Assembly (NCBI GenBank): GCA_938048505.1
Contig: CALIUX010000079.1
Coordinates: forward strand, 1-21,074
Length of the DNA: 21,074 nt
Reading direction: 5' to 3'
Origin: an uncultured Pseudomonadales bacterium
GTDB taxonomy: Bacteria > Pseudomonadota > Gammaproteobacteria > Pseudomonadales > Cellvibrionaceae
The notes under the pieces were generated by a model. That model had not been told where the DNA came from. It searched no databases and worked only from the letters and a program-made list of their open reading frames with translations. The translations under genes and the position numbers were made by a program. Each line of letters starts with the position of its first letter. The first letter of the stretch is position 1. Shown here piece after piece: positions 6,870-15,680 of this stretch.

Positions 6870-8239
6870 ACGGCGGCAAATAATGTATCGCTGTTATGGT
6901 TTGGGCAGCCTATTAACTCTTCGCTTTCTAAAGACCATTGTGTATTGCTTGCTAAAAATTGCTTAATGATATGCTGGTTTTCTTCTTCAAAAAATGAGCA
7001 AGTACCATAAACCAGCTTGCCGCCATTCTTAACACCGTGGCTTGCTTGCGTAAGAATTTGCAGTTGCAGTGCATTGAGCGGGCTGAGATCTTCCCCTAGA
7101 TTGCGTAACTTTGCGTCGGGGTTGCGCCGCCAGGTTCCGCTAGAAGAGCACGGTGCATCGACTAACACCCAGTCAAATCCGCCGTCATTTGCAATTTCTT
7201 TAGGTTGCTTGATAGGTTCTTCGCCCTTCCAAGGAGCCGTGCGAATATTAAAAAAGCCTGCGAGCTTGGCGCGCCGCTTCACTTCGGCTAGTTTGTATTC
7301 GCGGATATCGGTTGCCCATACAGCGCCCTTGTTATTAAGGGTTGAAGCTATCGCTTGGGTTTTGCCTCCGCCACCTGCGCAAGCATCCCATACTTTCTGT
7401 CCTGGCGTGGCTTTAACGCGTTTAGCAAGCTGTTGCGATGCCCAGTCTTGAATCTCTACCCAGCCTTTTTGGTAACTTTCTAAGCCGAATATGCCTCGCT
7501 GGCCGGATGCAGCAATAGCGCCATCATTTTCTTCTAAGCTATAAAACTCGCTAAGCTCGCTAATAACGTCGTGGTGTTTATTTGCATGATTAAGGCGTAG
7601 CCACAGTGGTGGGCGAGTGCTTTGTGCATTGATAAAGGCATTTGCTTCACTCTCACTGGAATGGTGGGCCAGTGTTTCAATATTGGGCTGGTAATTGACA
7701 GGGATACCATTCCAAACAAATAAGCCAGCTCGGTTGTTTTCAGCATATTCTTGCATTTTGGTGAGGGCACCAAAATAAGGTTGCAGCTCGGTAGGCAGTT
7801 TATTCTCAGGTTGGCTGCGCCATTGGCATAAGGCCAAAAAATCTTGCCCCTTATTACTGCGTGCAATATTCAGTAGCTGCTGCTTGAGTCTGCTGGCATT
7901 ACTTGAAAGGGTAGAGAAGTGGGCAATGGCTTCTTCGGCTTTTAATGTTTGCCCTTTGATTAGGGTTGCTGCCAGATAGCCAAAGCGGGCGGCATTGAAT
8001 AAAACATCACCATAAAAAAGACGGTCTCGCTTGCCGTATTTTTTATTTTTACCAAGCGTTTGTTTGAGCCAGCGATCCAGCTGGTACCACTTCTCATCAG
8101 CTAGCCACTCCTCCCAAAGGGTAAGGGCTTGTCGCATTTGGTTGGCCGTACGGTTGTCGGATGACTTGTTTTGGCGCTCTTTATGGTACGCGCTTGAGGG
8201 TTTTTTTGGGCTCACAGGCATCTCGTATGGCAGTTTCAT
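6848..8239 (-). CDS. RsmB/NOP2-family rRNA (cytosine-C5) methyltransferase
   Basis: This encodes 463 residues. The C-terminal half is a class I SAM-dependent RNA m5C methyltransferase of the NOL1/NOP2/Sun family. Motif I is DACAGGGGKT (285-294), motif II ATDIREYKL (309-317), motif IV DAPCSSSGTWRRNPD (361-375) with Cys364, and motif VI YGTCSF (411-416) with the catalytic Cys414. The N-terminal ~180 residues are helical with a basic start, consistent with an RNA-recognition region, though a canonical NusB-like domain as in E. coli RsmB is not obvious. The likely substrate is 16S rRNA, but the exact cytosine cannot be told from sequence. RsmB proper (C967) is the nearest guess; a paralog is equally possible, so no symbol is given. 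The stop is formed within a 17-bp tandem duplication, which alters only the last few residues. The gene stands alone, divergent from the lipoprotein gene at 8416. Confidence 0.88.
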   Translation of the reverse strand: MKLPYEMPVSPKKPSSAYHKERQNKSSDNRTANQMRQALTLWEEWLADEKWYQLDRWLKQTLGKNKKYGKRDRLFYGDVLFNAARFGYLAATLIKGQTLKAEEAIAHFSTLSSNASRLKQQLLNIARSNKGQDFLALCQWRSQPENKLPTELQPYFGALTKMQEYAENNRAGLFVWNGIPVNYQPNIETLAHHSSESEANAFINAQSTRPPLWLRLNHANKHHDVISELSEFYSLEENDGAIAASGQRGIFGLESYQKGWVEIQDWASQQLAKRVKATPGQKVWDACAGGGGKTQAIASTLNNKGAVWATDIREYKLAEVKRRAKLAGFFNIRTAPWKGEEPIKQPKEIANDGGFDWVLVDAPCSSSGTWRRNPDAKLRNLGEDLSPLNALQLQILTQASHGVKNGGKLVYGTCSFFEEENQHIIKQFLASNTQWSLESEELIGCPNHNSDTLFAAVLSKQAN

Positions 8240-8415
8240 GGCCGCGCATTATTCGAGAAGCTCAGCCTAAATGCAAATTTTGCTCGATGAATACGCGGTA
8301 TTGTGTAGTTATATTAATCTTTTGCTGATTCAAATGCTTCAGGCAGAAATATCGAACAAAGTTCACTTCTTTGAGTTTAGTATGGATCCTCTATTAAAAA
8401 TGCATTGTTTCATGT

Positions 8416-9366
8416 GTGTATACGCTTTATAAATGCGTTATTCCTTTTCATGACTGTAGTCGAGTTAATCTTTTGTCTGAATTTTTTCTTCATGCCCTCC
8501 ATGTTTGCCGAACATCTATTAGATTCCTTGGCATTTTGTGCTGTAAAAAGGGTGCTTTTCTGCTATGCCTATACACCCTGCTTTTGTTGTCGGGTTGTGT
8601 CGCTGAACCTGATGGAAAGGGAGTTTCTTCATCCAGCGATGGTGGCAGTGTGAGTTCAGAACCGGTGATGCCATCGGAGCCTTGTAGTGCGCCTGCCGGG
8701 CTATCAATTTCAGATATTGATAGCGTTGTTCAATGGATTAATGCTATGCCCAAGCCGTTGACTTTGCCTTGTTTTGTCAAAAGCTTGCCGCGACCACTGT
8801 TTTACAATGCGACAAATAGCCTTTTTAGTGCGCAGCCTGGTTTAGGGCCTAATGGTCGCAGTCCGCGAGCTTTTTTCCTCTTTGATAATTTAACGATTAC
8901 TGTGGCAACACAAGAGGATATTGGAGCTCTGGGCCAATGGGACCCAGATGGTGTGAAATTATTGGAGTTATCGATGAGGATTCCGGCTCCCGAGCTCTGT
9001 AACCCACAATCGATTAAAGCCGAGTTGAAATTCCCCATTATGGATCACCTTGATGCTGGTGCGCCTTATGTTGATTTAGAAGGCTGTATCTTTTGTCATT
9101 CTAATGAATTGATTGTCGATATGATTGGGGATCAGCCAGTGCGTCGATCAGAAATGTTACGGGGTCAGCCTATTCGTGATGTGAGCTTAGCTTTTATGTT
9201 GGATCAGTATGAAAACTGCGACCCTTCATATGATGAAAATGAGTGGTATCGCTGTGAAATGCTAGACGCTATTTTTGGGCAGGGAAAAGTGCTTTGGAAG
9301 GCTTTTCCAGCAGATGTTGATGTCAATATCAATACTATTAGCCCAGTGCCCCCAAACTGTAATTAA
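8416..9366 (+). CDS. Secreted lipoprotein with single CXXCH haem-c motif, function unknown
   Basis: The open frame from GTG 8416 gives 316 residues. A lipobox LLLLSGC ends at Cys61, followed by a Ser/Gly-rich linker (70-88). A 60-residue leader is too long for a lipoprotein signal, and no ribosome binding site supports 8416. A TTG at 8536 (leader MCCKKGAFLLCLYTLLLLSG, 20 residues) gives a textbook signal peptide and is the better start, though it too lacks a clear Shine-Dalgarno. The mature part has PCFVKSLPRPL (118-128), a GRSPRAFFLF segment (147-156), and one CIFCH motif (224-228) that could bind haem c. Further Cys residues (90, 119, 195, plus two near the C-terminus) may form disulphides. 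I recall similar lipoproteins with an SPR[IA]F stretch and a late CxxCH in myxobacteria, with no known role. It may work with the cytochrome-rich genes at 10702-14279. Confidence 0.75.
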   Translation: MYTLYKCVIPFHDCSRVNLLSEFFLHALHVCRTSIRFLGILCCKKGAFLLCLYTLLLLSGCVAEPDGKGVSSSSDGGSVSSEPVMPSEPCSAPAGLSISDIDSVVQWINAMPKPLTLPCFVKSLPRPLFYNATNSLFSAQPGLGPNGRSPRAFFLFDNLTITVATQEDIGALGQWDPDGVKLLELSMRIPAPELCNPQSIKAELKFPIMDHLDAGAPYVDLEGCIFCHSNELIVDMIGDQPVRRSEMLRGQPIRDVSLAFMLDQYENCDPSYDENEWYRCEMLDAIFGQGKVLWKAFPADVDVNINTISPVPPNCN

Positions 9367-9409
9367 CCGTTGCGAATTTTTACTCTCAACAGCTCTCTAT
9401 TTTCAATAC

Positions 9410-10384
9410 TCACTCTGAGAGCTCTTTTGCTTCTTGGTGTGAGGTTTTGCTTGGCTGGGGTGGAATAGGTAAGGGGTGCTCGCTCTGGTTGAGGTGCTTC
9501 TTACGCTTTTTCTTAAGTTGTTTATAGGTGATATAGCGAGGGTCTTGCAGCCAGTGAATTAAGGTGATGTTGCCCTCAAAATCTTCCAGTAAAGCTGTGC
9601 AAGATTCAACCCAATCGCCCGTATTGTAGTATTGAATACCTTCTATTTCTTTTGAGGCTGCATGGTGAATGTGGCCGCAAATAACGCCATCAAACCCTTG
9701 TTTTTTAGCGCCATAAGCAACGACCCGTTCATAGTCTTTGATATAGGCTTGGGCACGTTGAATATGTTGTTTTAAAAAGCCAGAAAAGGACCAGTAGCCA
9801 TAACCCAGTTGTGCCCTCAAGCGATTAAATTGGCGGTTGGAAAACATTAAAAAGTCGTAGCCAAAGTCACCAATATAACGCAGTGCCTTACTGCAATGTG
9901 TGACGCCTTCAAATTGATCACCGTGAATAATTAAGATTCGCCGACCGCTGGCCGTAGTATGCGTTGCTTTGTTGGTTAAGGTGATACCTTCGATAGTGCG
10001 ATTGGCATATTTTCTTAAAAATTCATCATGGTTACCCGTGATATACGTAACGCGGGTGCCTGACTTGGCCATTTTGAGTAGCCGTTTTATCACGCGACTG
10101 AATGCAGGTCTCCAGTGGATGCCCTTTTTCATTTTCCAGCCGTCTAAAATATCTCCCACTAAATACAGATTCTCACACGAGTGATATTTTAAGAACTGAT
10201 TTAATGCTGCAGCCTTGCAATCCTTGGTACCAAGGTGAATATCTGAGATAAACACACTACGCCATTCGGCTTTTGCCTTTGCTTTTTTTGCTGCATTGAA
10301 CGAGGGGTTTCGCGGCTGCATCGAGGCCTGCAAAGGCGTTTGAGATAAAGCGTCAATAATATCTTTCATGTCGACACCGTACAT
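9410..10384 (-). CDS. LpxH-like metallophosphoesterase (UDP-2,3-diacylglucosamine pyrophosphatase family)
   Basis: This encodes 324 residues. The calcineurin-like two-metal motifs are all present: SDIHLG (47-52, with Asp48 and His50), GDILDGW (77-83), GNHD (117-120), HGDQF (154-158) and GHIHHA (237-242). The spacing and the GDILD signature place it near LpxH, which splits UDP-2,3-diacylglucosamine into lipid X and UMP in lipid A synthesis at the inner membrane face. It is longer than E. coli LpxH (about 240 residues): it carries a ~40-residue N-terminal extension and a ~45-residue C-terminal tail that is strongly basic (KQLKKKRKKHL) then Pro-rich. The tail suggests binding to membrane or polyanion. 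Whether it is the cell's lipid A enzyme or a paralog with another phosphoester substrate cannot be told. ATG at 10382-10384 is used; a second ATG five codons on is possible. The gene is transcribed alone, convergent with the lipoprotein gene. Confidence 0.85.
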   Translation of the reverse strand: MYGVDMKDIIDALSQTPLQASMQPRNPSFNAAKKAKAKAEWRSVFISDIHLGTKDCKAAALNQFLKYHSCENLYLVGDILDGWKMKKGIHWRPAFSRVIKRLLKMAKSGTRVTYITGNHDEFLRKYANRTIEGITLTNKATHTTASGRRILIIHGDQFEGVTHCSKALRYIGDFGYDFLMFSNRQFNRLRAQLGYGYWSFSGFLKQHIQRAQAYIKDYERVVAYGAKKQGFDGVICGHIHHAASKEIEGIQYYNTGDWVESCTALLEDFEGNITLIHWLQDPRYITYKQLKKKRKKHLNQSEHPLPIPPQPSKTSHQEAKELSE

Positions 10385-10701
10385 TTTCTGGATGACACCA
10401 ACATGACGAGTTTTTTAAAACTTTATGACGATGATAAGTATTTGATTTGCTTCATTATTTTCAATATCTTTACTGTCTCAACAGACTATTTTCATCAGTT
10501 GATAGCTGCCTTTTTTATATATGCTTACTGCAAAACTCTGAAATAAGTGTGATGAAATTATCTAATTGGTGATAAATACACCATATGAGTTGATTTTTTT
10601 TGTGTGGGTCATTACTCTCCTATGTATAAGTATGGATGTTCCATTCTATGAGCGTTATTGCTGAACGTTAACATTGCTTTTGCAGTTGTTATGAAGGGGA
10701 A
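10385..10701. other. Divergent intergenic region (metallophosphoesterase / DUF1592 gene)
   Basis: These 317 AT-rich bases lie between divergent genes and should hold promoters for both. A TATGTATAA stretch at 10621-10629 could be the -10 of the rightward gene, but no good -35 sits at the right distance. An AAGGGGA ribosome binding site at 10694-10700 serves the rightward gene. No coding sequence was seen. Confidence 0.45.
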
Positions 10702-12897
10702 ATGATGAAATTACATTGTCTAATGGTTGCGTGTAGTCTGCTTTTGACTGCATGTGTTGCAACGAATGAGCCCTCTGAAGGTTCTTCGAGTGCAACCGAA
10801 AACTCGCAACCACGCTTGCAATCCTCATTTTCTAGTCAATCATCTTCTGATGTGGTATTGAGTAGTGAGCAAGCTGTAAGCAGCCAAGCTTCCAGCAGCA
10901 GTATGGCGGATATGACTGCTGTTCAGCGAGGCAAAGCCCTTTACTTTCAGGATATTGGCGGCACAACGTGTGCCTCATGCCATGGCGATAATGGTGAAGG
11001 TCTACCGGGTAGAGCGCCAAGCCCTCTTTATGGTGAGCAGTGTTTATCATGCGGTAGTCCGGCGGAGCTGGTGGCGGTCATAGATACGCGCATGCCGCGT
11101 GCTAATGGCCATTTGTGTACAGATGAGTGCGCAGAAGATCTTGCGGCATATATTTATGAGACATTTATAGGAAAGCCTTTTAGCTTATCGTGCGGAGAAG
11201 GTATTCAAAAAGTTTCGCCTATGCGTCGTCTCAATAAAGTTGAAATCGCGAATGCGGTTGATGATGTTTTTGGCGTAGGCGGTGAAGCGATAAGAGAGTT
11301 ATTGCCTGATGAGCAGTCTGTGATCGGTGGGTTTGCGACAGTTGGCAGTGCGTTGGATACAACCAGTGATTGGACGCGCAGTGTATTTGATGCGGCCTTG
11401 AATGCAGCCGATGCGATAGTCGCGGCTGGTCGGTTTCCTATTTGTCCATCACAGAGCCCCTCGCTTGTTGAACAGCCCTCTGTTGCGGGTGAGTGCTCGA
11501 CAACAACCCAATGCCGAGGCCTCTATGAGGGCGCAACGGATTGTAATAATGGCGCAGGAGGTATTTGTTACTGCGGTGCTGATGTTTGCACCCAATCCAC
11601 TAGCAATTCATCTACTATCAACTCACCTAATGCCAATGAAGCTGATGCATGTTTCACCGAGGCGGTCTTAGTCTCAGGCAAGCGCTTATTTCGTCAAAGT
11701 TTGCACGATGATGACCTTGATAGGTTAAAGCGCATACGGGATGAGGCTGCACGCCAAACGGGTCAGCCTGATGAGGGTAATAAGGCGGCTATTATTGCCT
11801 TGTTAACATCGCCCCGATTTGTTTTTTCTTTTTCATCCGATGATAAAACCCGTGCACGTGAATTGACGGGGCCGGAAATGGCTGACCGTCTTGCATTAAC
11901 ACTTTGGGGATCAGTTCCTGATGAAGAGCTTATTGATCTGGGAGCAAGTGATTCACTGAAAGGTGACGTGCTGGAAAAACAGATAGACCGGATGCTAGAA
12001 GATACACGTTTTGCGCGCTTTGCCTATGTTTTTGGCGATGCATGGTTAGGACTGGGTGGCTACCTTATTGAGGGTAAACATGTTGGTAAAACCGATGCAC
12101 AATGGCAAGAATTGCTAGCGGATATGAAAGTAGAGACGCACACTTTTCTTACACATATTTTTAAAAATAATTTGCCCATCGACGAATTATATACAGCGAA
12201 TTACTCATTTTTAAATGCACGCTTGCAGGCGCATTATGAATTTCCTGTAACGGGTAATGATACGGATTTTGTAAAAGTTGACTTCCCTCAAGATAGCAGA
12301 AGGCGCGGATTAATGATGCAAGGCGCAATACTCTCAAAGGCATTTGATGGGGGCAAAGCATCCGTTGTTAAGCGGGGTGTCCTACCTCTAGAAGCGTTTA
12401 CATGTACCGCGCCGCACGCACCCACTGACCCCAATATCCTTGCTCAAATTAATGCACAGCAAAGTGCAGCGACAACAGAGAAGGGTAAAATAGATGAGCG
12501 GCAGCAAAACCCTTGCGGGGGTTGTCATGCTGTTATCGATCCTCTCGGTTGGGTATTTACGGCATTTGGTATAGCAGGTGAAACGGTAATGCTTGATCCG
12601 GATGGTGATCCGCTGAGTACGGCGGGTGAATTATTTGGCCAATCATTTTCTGATGCGCATGAAATGATTGATGTGATTACCCAAGAAGATAAATTCTCGA
12701 GCTGCTTTGCGAATAAATTTTTAATTCATGCGATTGGCCGTAAGGTCAGTTATGAAGGGAGCGTAGAAGACCAATGCGCTATTGATGATGCCATTCGTAC
12801 CGCGACAAAAGGCGGTGTTGTGGGGGCAAGAGATTTAATTAAATCGCTTATGCGCAGCAACATTGCCACGTTCAGTGGCACGGTTGAAGAACAATAA
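10702..12897 (+). CDS. Multidomain cytochrome c / DUF1592 lipoprotein with Cys-rich insert
   Basis: This encodes 731 residues. The lipobox LLTAC puts the lipidated residue at Cys18, and a Ser-rich linker (27-67) tethers the rest away from the membrane. Domains in order: cytochrome c with CASCH (90-94); DUF1587-like (about 174-242, MRRLNKVEIANAV); a Cys-rich insert (265-296, six Cys); DUF1595-like (about 317-378, ending in LTSPRFVFSF); DUF1592 (385-515, ELTGPEMADRLALTLWG); DUF1588 (530-625, SRRRGLMMQGAIL and CGGCH 605-609, a second haem site); and DUF1585-like (648-725). This set is known from planctomycetes and many proteobacteria, usually beside a DUF1552 gene as here; the biochemistry is unestablished. 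Two CXXCH motifs imply electron transfer outside the cytoplasm. The start is supported by AAGGGGA at 10694-10700. The DUF1552 gene follows 23 bases later, almost certainly in one operon. Domain borders are by eye. Confidence 0.9.
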   Translation: MMKLHCLMVACSLLLTACVATNEPSEGSSSATENSQPRLQSSFSSQSSSDVVLSSEQAVSSQASSSSMADMTAVQRGKALYFQDIGGTTCASCHGDNGEGLPGRAPSPLYGEQCLSCGSPAELVAVIDTRMPRANGHLCTDECAEDLAAYIYETFIGKPFSLSCGEGIQKVSPMRRLNKVEIANAVDDVFGVGGEAIRELLPDEQSVIGGFATVGSALDTTSDWTRSVFDAALNAADAIVAAGRFPICPSQSPSLVEQPSVAGECSTTTQCRGLYEGATDCNNGAGGICYCGADVCTQSTSNSSTINSPNANEADACFTEAVLVSGKRLFRQSLHDDDLDRLKRIRDEAARQTGQPDEGNKAAIIALLTSPRFVFSFSSDDKTRARELTGPEMADRLALTLWGSVPDEELIDLGASDSLKGDVLEKQIDRMLEDTRFARFAYVFGDAWLGLGGYLIEGKHVGKTDAQWQELLADMKVETHTFLTHIFKNNLPIDELYTANYSFLNARLQAHYEFPVTGNDTDFVKVDFPQDSRRRGLMMQGAILSKAFDGGKASVVKRGVLPLEAFTCTAPHAPTDPNILAQINAQQSAATTEKGKIDERQQNPCGGCHAVIDPLGWVFTAFGIAGETVMLDPDGDPLSTAGELFGQSFSDAHEMIDVITQEDKFSSCFANKFLIHAIGRKVSYEGSVEDQCAIDDAIRTATKGGVVGARDLIKSLMRSNIATFSGTVEEQ

Positions 12898-12920
12898 CGA
12901 CTTTTATAGGAAGCTTAGAT

Positions 12921-14279
12921 ATGAAATGCACTCTTAATCGTCGTCATTTTTTACGCTCTAGTGCGATTGGCACACAGACCGTTGTGGGGTTGCCTTTACT
13001 TGAGGCCATGTTTGGTTCTTCTAGCGCTTTTGCTGATGCGCCAGGTAAACATCCGCGCTTTTTTGCGATGTATTTGCCCAACGGTATTATTGAAGAACGC
13101 TGGTTCCCTACACGTAATAGCAAAACCGATTTTGATTTAAGTACAAGTTCATTAAAAGCGTTTGATGCATTAGGCTTAAAAAATGATATAAGCCTGTACC
13201 GTGGAATGCGTAATGTGTGTGACGCTGATGGCAGTAAAGGAAATGACCATATGGTGGGCATCTCGAGCTGGCTAACCGGTGTCGGGATCCAAGATGATCG
13301 TCAACAAACGCATCGTCCATCGTTAGATCAGGAACTTGCAGAGGCGATGCAAGCAGAATATGGCCGCACACATGTTCACTCTTTACAGTTAGCGGGTAAT
13401 TCTGAGCTCGATAAACCCAACAATAACAATTATTTCAACCCGCAAAAAAATGCCCTCAACTGGGGGAAGAATAACCGTTTATTACCGTTAAAGTCTGCTT
13501 TGAAGGATGAATTCGATAAGTTATTTGCGGCTAATTCGGCTGTACCAGGGGCGGGTGTTGATCGTCGCTTGCAGCTTAAAATTAGTGTTCTGGATGATAT
13601 TCAAGAAGACCGTCAAGCGCTCGGGCGCCAACTGGGCGCTGCCGATAAAGCGCGGTTAGAGCAGTATTATGAAAGTCTTCGCGATTTAGAAGAAAGCTTG
13701 GCGGCACAATTAAATAGCGATGGTAAGCAGGACTGCCCCATGCCGAGTGGCGTCAATACGATACCCAACCCCAATAACGGTACGCGTAATAATCAATTTG
13801 GTGAGCATGCTCGTATTGCGGCCAAAATAACGGCGCAAGCTTTTTCATGTGGCCTGACGCATGCGGTGACCTACTGCACACAAGGTGAAGCATCAGGATG
13901 TCATTATGAAGATATTGGCATCAACACTCATTTTCACAACAATATCAGCCATGCTCGTGATAAGCGCTTTGATGATTGGGTAAAAATAGATACCTTCCAC
14001 GCTGAACTCTGCGCAGCTTTTGTTAAAGAGTTTAAAGATACGCCTCATGGTGACGGCACGCTCTTAGATGGCACGGGTGTGCTTTTTGGATCGGGTTTAG
14101 GTAATGGTACTAAACATTCCCATGAAGACCTTGCCTTGCTTGTTGCGGGAAATATTGGTCAGTGGAAACATGGCAACTACCACGTACTGAATAATCGTAG
14201 CCATGGTGACCTGATTGACACTTTACGTAGGCAAATGGGGTTGCAGGATTTGGGTAAGCAGTCCGTGCCGATTAGTTGA
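12921..14279 (+). CDS. Tat-exported DUF1552 protein
   Basis: This encodes 452 residues. The N-terminus has a twin-arginine signal (NRRHFLRSS, Arg7-Arg8) with a hydrophobic stretch and a likely cleavage after AFA near residue 38, so it is exported folded, probably with metal. The mature part begins HPRFFAMYLPNG, typical of DUF1552. A conserved His-rich segment, HFHNNISH (337-344), corresponds to the HXXSHH signature of this family, and GSGLGNGTKHSHEDL (390-404) recalls the metal-site region of the related DUF1501/alkaline-phosphatase-like proteins. Those families suggest, but do not prove, a metal-dependent hydrolase fold. The ATG at 12921 has AGGAAG at 12908-12913. It lies 23 bases after the DUF1592 gene, and the operon ends at the hairpin at 14340. 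The products probably act together in the periplasm or at the surface; the substrate is unknown. Confidence 0.9.
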   Translation: MKCTLNRRHFLRSSAIGTQTVVGLPLLEAMFGSSSAFADAPGKHPRFFAMYLPNGIIEERWFPTRNSKTDFDLSTSSLKAFDALGLKNDISLYRGMRNVCDADGSKGNDHMVGISSWLTGVGIQDDRQQTHRPSLDQELAEAMQAEYGRTHVHSLQLAGNSELDKPNNNNYFNPQKNALNWGKNNRLLPLKSALKDEFDKLFAANSAVPGAGVDRRLQLKISVLDDIQEDRQALGRQLGAADKARLEQYYESLRDLEESLAAQLNSDGKQDCPMPSGVNTIPNPNNGTRNNQFGEHARIAAKITAQAFSCGLTHAVTYCTQGEASGCHYEDIGINTHFHNNISHARDKRFDDWVKIDTFHAELCAAFVKEFKDTPHGDGTLLDGTGVLFGSGLGNGTKHSHEDLALLVAGNIGQWKHGNYHVLNNRSHGDLIDTLRRQMGLQDLGKQSVPIS

Positions 14280-14339
14280 GAAGCCTTCGAATAGATAATC
14301 GTATGTGGATCAATCATATTTGAATCAAAGGATCCTTGA

Positions 14340-14383
14340 TATAAAAAAGGCCTCACTGCATTAACAGTGAGGCCTTTTTTATA
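14340..14383. terminator. Bidirectional rho-independent terminator
   Basis: A perfect inverted repeat of 19 bases per arm (14340-14358 and 14365-14383) with a 6-base loop CATTAA. The GC core is GGCCTCACTG / CAGTGAGGCC, flanked by six As and six Ts, so it works from either side. It sits between the convergent DUF1552 and aspartate aminotransferase genes and serves both. Confidence 0.93.
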
Positions 14384-14402
14384 GGGTTTATACGTGCAGA
14401 AC

Positions 14403-15680
14403 TTATTTTGAAAGCGCTTTGCGTACAGTTGCCAATTTGACGCAAGTAACAAAAACATTCATCGCTTCATCAACTTGCTCAACGCTTGGTACAGTCGGCG
14501 CTATGCGAATATTGCTGTCTTGAGGGTCTTTCCCGTAAGGGAAGGTTGCACCGGCGGGCGTGAGTTTAACACCCGCTTCACCTGCAAGTGCTACCACGGT
14601 TTTTGCTAAGCCTTCCTGCGTATCGAACGAAATGAAGTAACCGCCATCTGCTGATTCCCACTCGCCAAGGTCGTTATCGCCAAAGGCTTCCTCTAGATGT
14701 TTTAAAACCGAAGCAAAGCGAGGCTTGATAATGTCGGCGTGCTTTTGCATGTGTGAGGTCAGGCTATCTGGTACAGCAAAAAACTTTGCATGACGCAGCT
14801 GGTTGATTTTATCGGCACCGATGGTTTGTATGCCAAGAACCTTTTTGTAGCCTGCAAGGTTTTTATCACTGGCTGCAACAAATGCAACGCCGGCACCGGC
14901 ATGAGTGATTTTTGATGTTGAAGCAAATTGTATAACGCTATCTTGCGTTCCTGCTGCTTGCGCAGCATCCCAAATGCTCAGTAACTTGATTGGGTTTTCT
15001 GATAGATCATGCACCGCGTAAGCGTTGTCCCAGAATACTCTAAAGCCTTTTCCTGCAATGCTCCCCAAGGCAGCAATACGTTTTACGGTTTCATCGCTAT
15101 AAATAACGCCCGTTGGGTTGGAGTATTTTGGCACGCACCACATACCTTTGATGCTGCTGTCGGCACGTAATAGGGCCTCAACAGCATCCATATCAGGGCC
15201 GTTGCTGGTCATGGGGACATTGACCATCTCGATACCTAATTGCTCGCAGATAGAAAAGTGGCGATCGTATCCAGGCACAGGGCATAAAAATTTAATTTCC
15301 CCTTCTTTTTGCCATGCAGAATCAGCTCCTTCTAAGCCAAAAAAGTAAGCCGTTGTCATCAGTTGATACATGAGGGTTAAGCTGCTGTTACCCCCTGCAA
15401 TAATGTTGCTGCTAGGCACGCCCATAAGCTGTTCGCCAAGAGCCCTCGCTTCAGCGATTCCCTCTAGACCACCATAATTGCGTGCATCCACTCCTGAATC
15501 GGTAATATAGTTTTGTTGCAAAATGCCATCGAGCGCATCGGAAAGTGACAGCTGCTCAGCAGAGGGTTTGCCGCGTGTAAGGTCTAGGCTCAAGCCTTTG
15601 GCTTTAATGGCATCATATTCTGCACTAAGCGATTGTTCCCATTGATTGAGTTGTTCCTGCGATGCGTTGGCAAGTTGCAA
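14403..15680 (-). CDS. Type Ic aspartate aminotransferase-like PLP enzyme
   Basis: This encodes 425 residues of a fold-type I PLP aminotransferase. The PLP lysine is Lys257 (STSKITHAG). Asp218 and Tyr221 (WDNAYAVHD) contact the cofactor ring, Asn188-Pro189 lies in YSNPTG, GGNSS (96-100) binds the phosphate, and Arg392 (NIRIAP) should bind the substrate alpha-carboxylate. DLTRGKPS near the start and the overall pattern match the Pfam group once called alanine-glyoxylate transferase (PF12897), whose characterised members are subgroup Ic aspartate aminotransferases. The likely reaction is aspartate plus 2-oxoglutarate to oxaloacetate plus glutamate in the cytoplasm. The start is TTG at 15678-15680, since no other start lies near and an AAGAGGA site stands seven bases upstream (15688-15694 on the minus strand). 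It is a single-gene unit sharing the terminator at 14340. Confidence 0.88.
   Translation of the reverse strand: MQLANASQEQLNQWEQSLSAEYDAIKAKGLSLDLTRGKPSAEQLSLSDALDGILQQNYITDSGVDARNYGGLEGIAEARALGEQLMGVPSSNIIAGGNSSLTLMYQLMTTAYFFGLEGADSAWQKEGEIKFLCPVPGYDRHFSICEQLGIEMVNVPMTSNGPDMDAVEALLRADSSIKGMWCVPKYSNPTGVIYSDETVKRIAALGSIAGKGFRVFWDNAYAVHDLSENPIKLLSIWDAAQAAGTQDSVIQFASTSKITHAGAGVAFVAASDKNLAGYKKVLGIQTIGADKINQLRHAKFFAVPDSLTSHMQKHADIIKPRFASVLKHLEEAFGDNDLGEWESADGGYFISFDTQEGLAKTVVALAGEAGVKLTPAGATFPYGKDPQDSNIRIAPTVPSVEQVDEAMNVFVTCVKLATVRKALSK

Noticed and set aside
8405..8653. Hydrophobic 82-codon frame overlapping the lipoprotein start
   Set aside because: It is the +1 shadow of the lipoprotein signal region; the lipobox and downstream protein are in the other frame.
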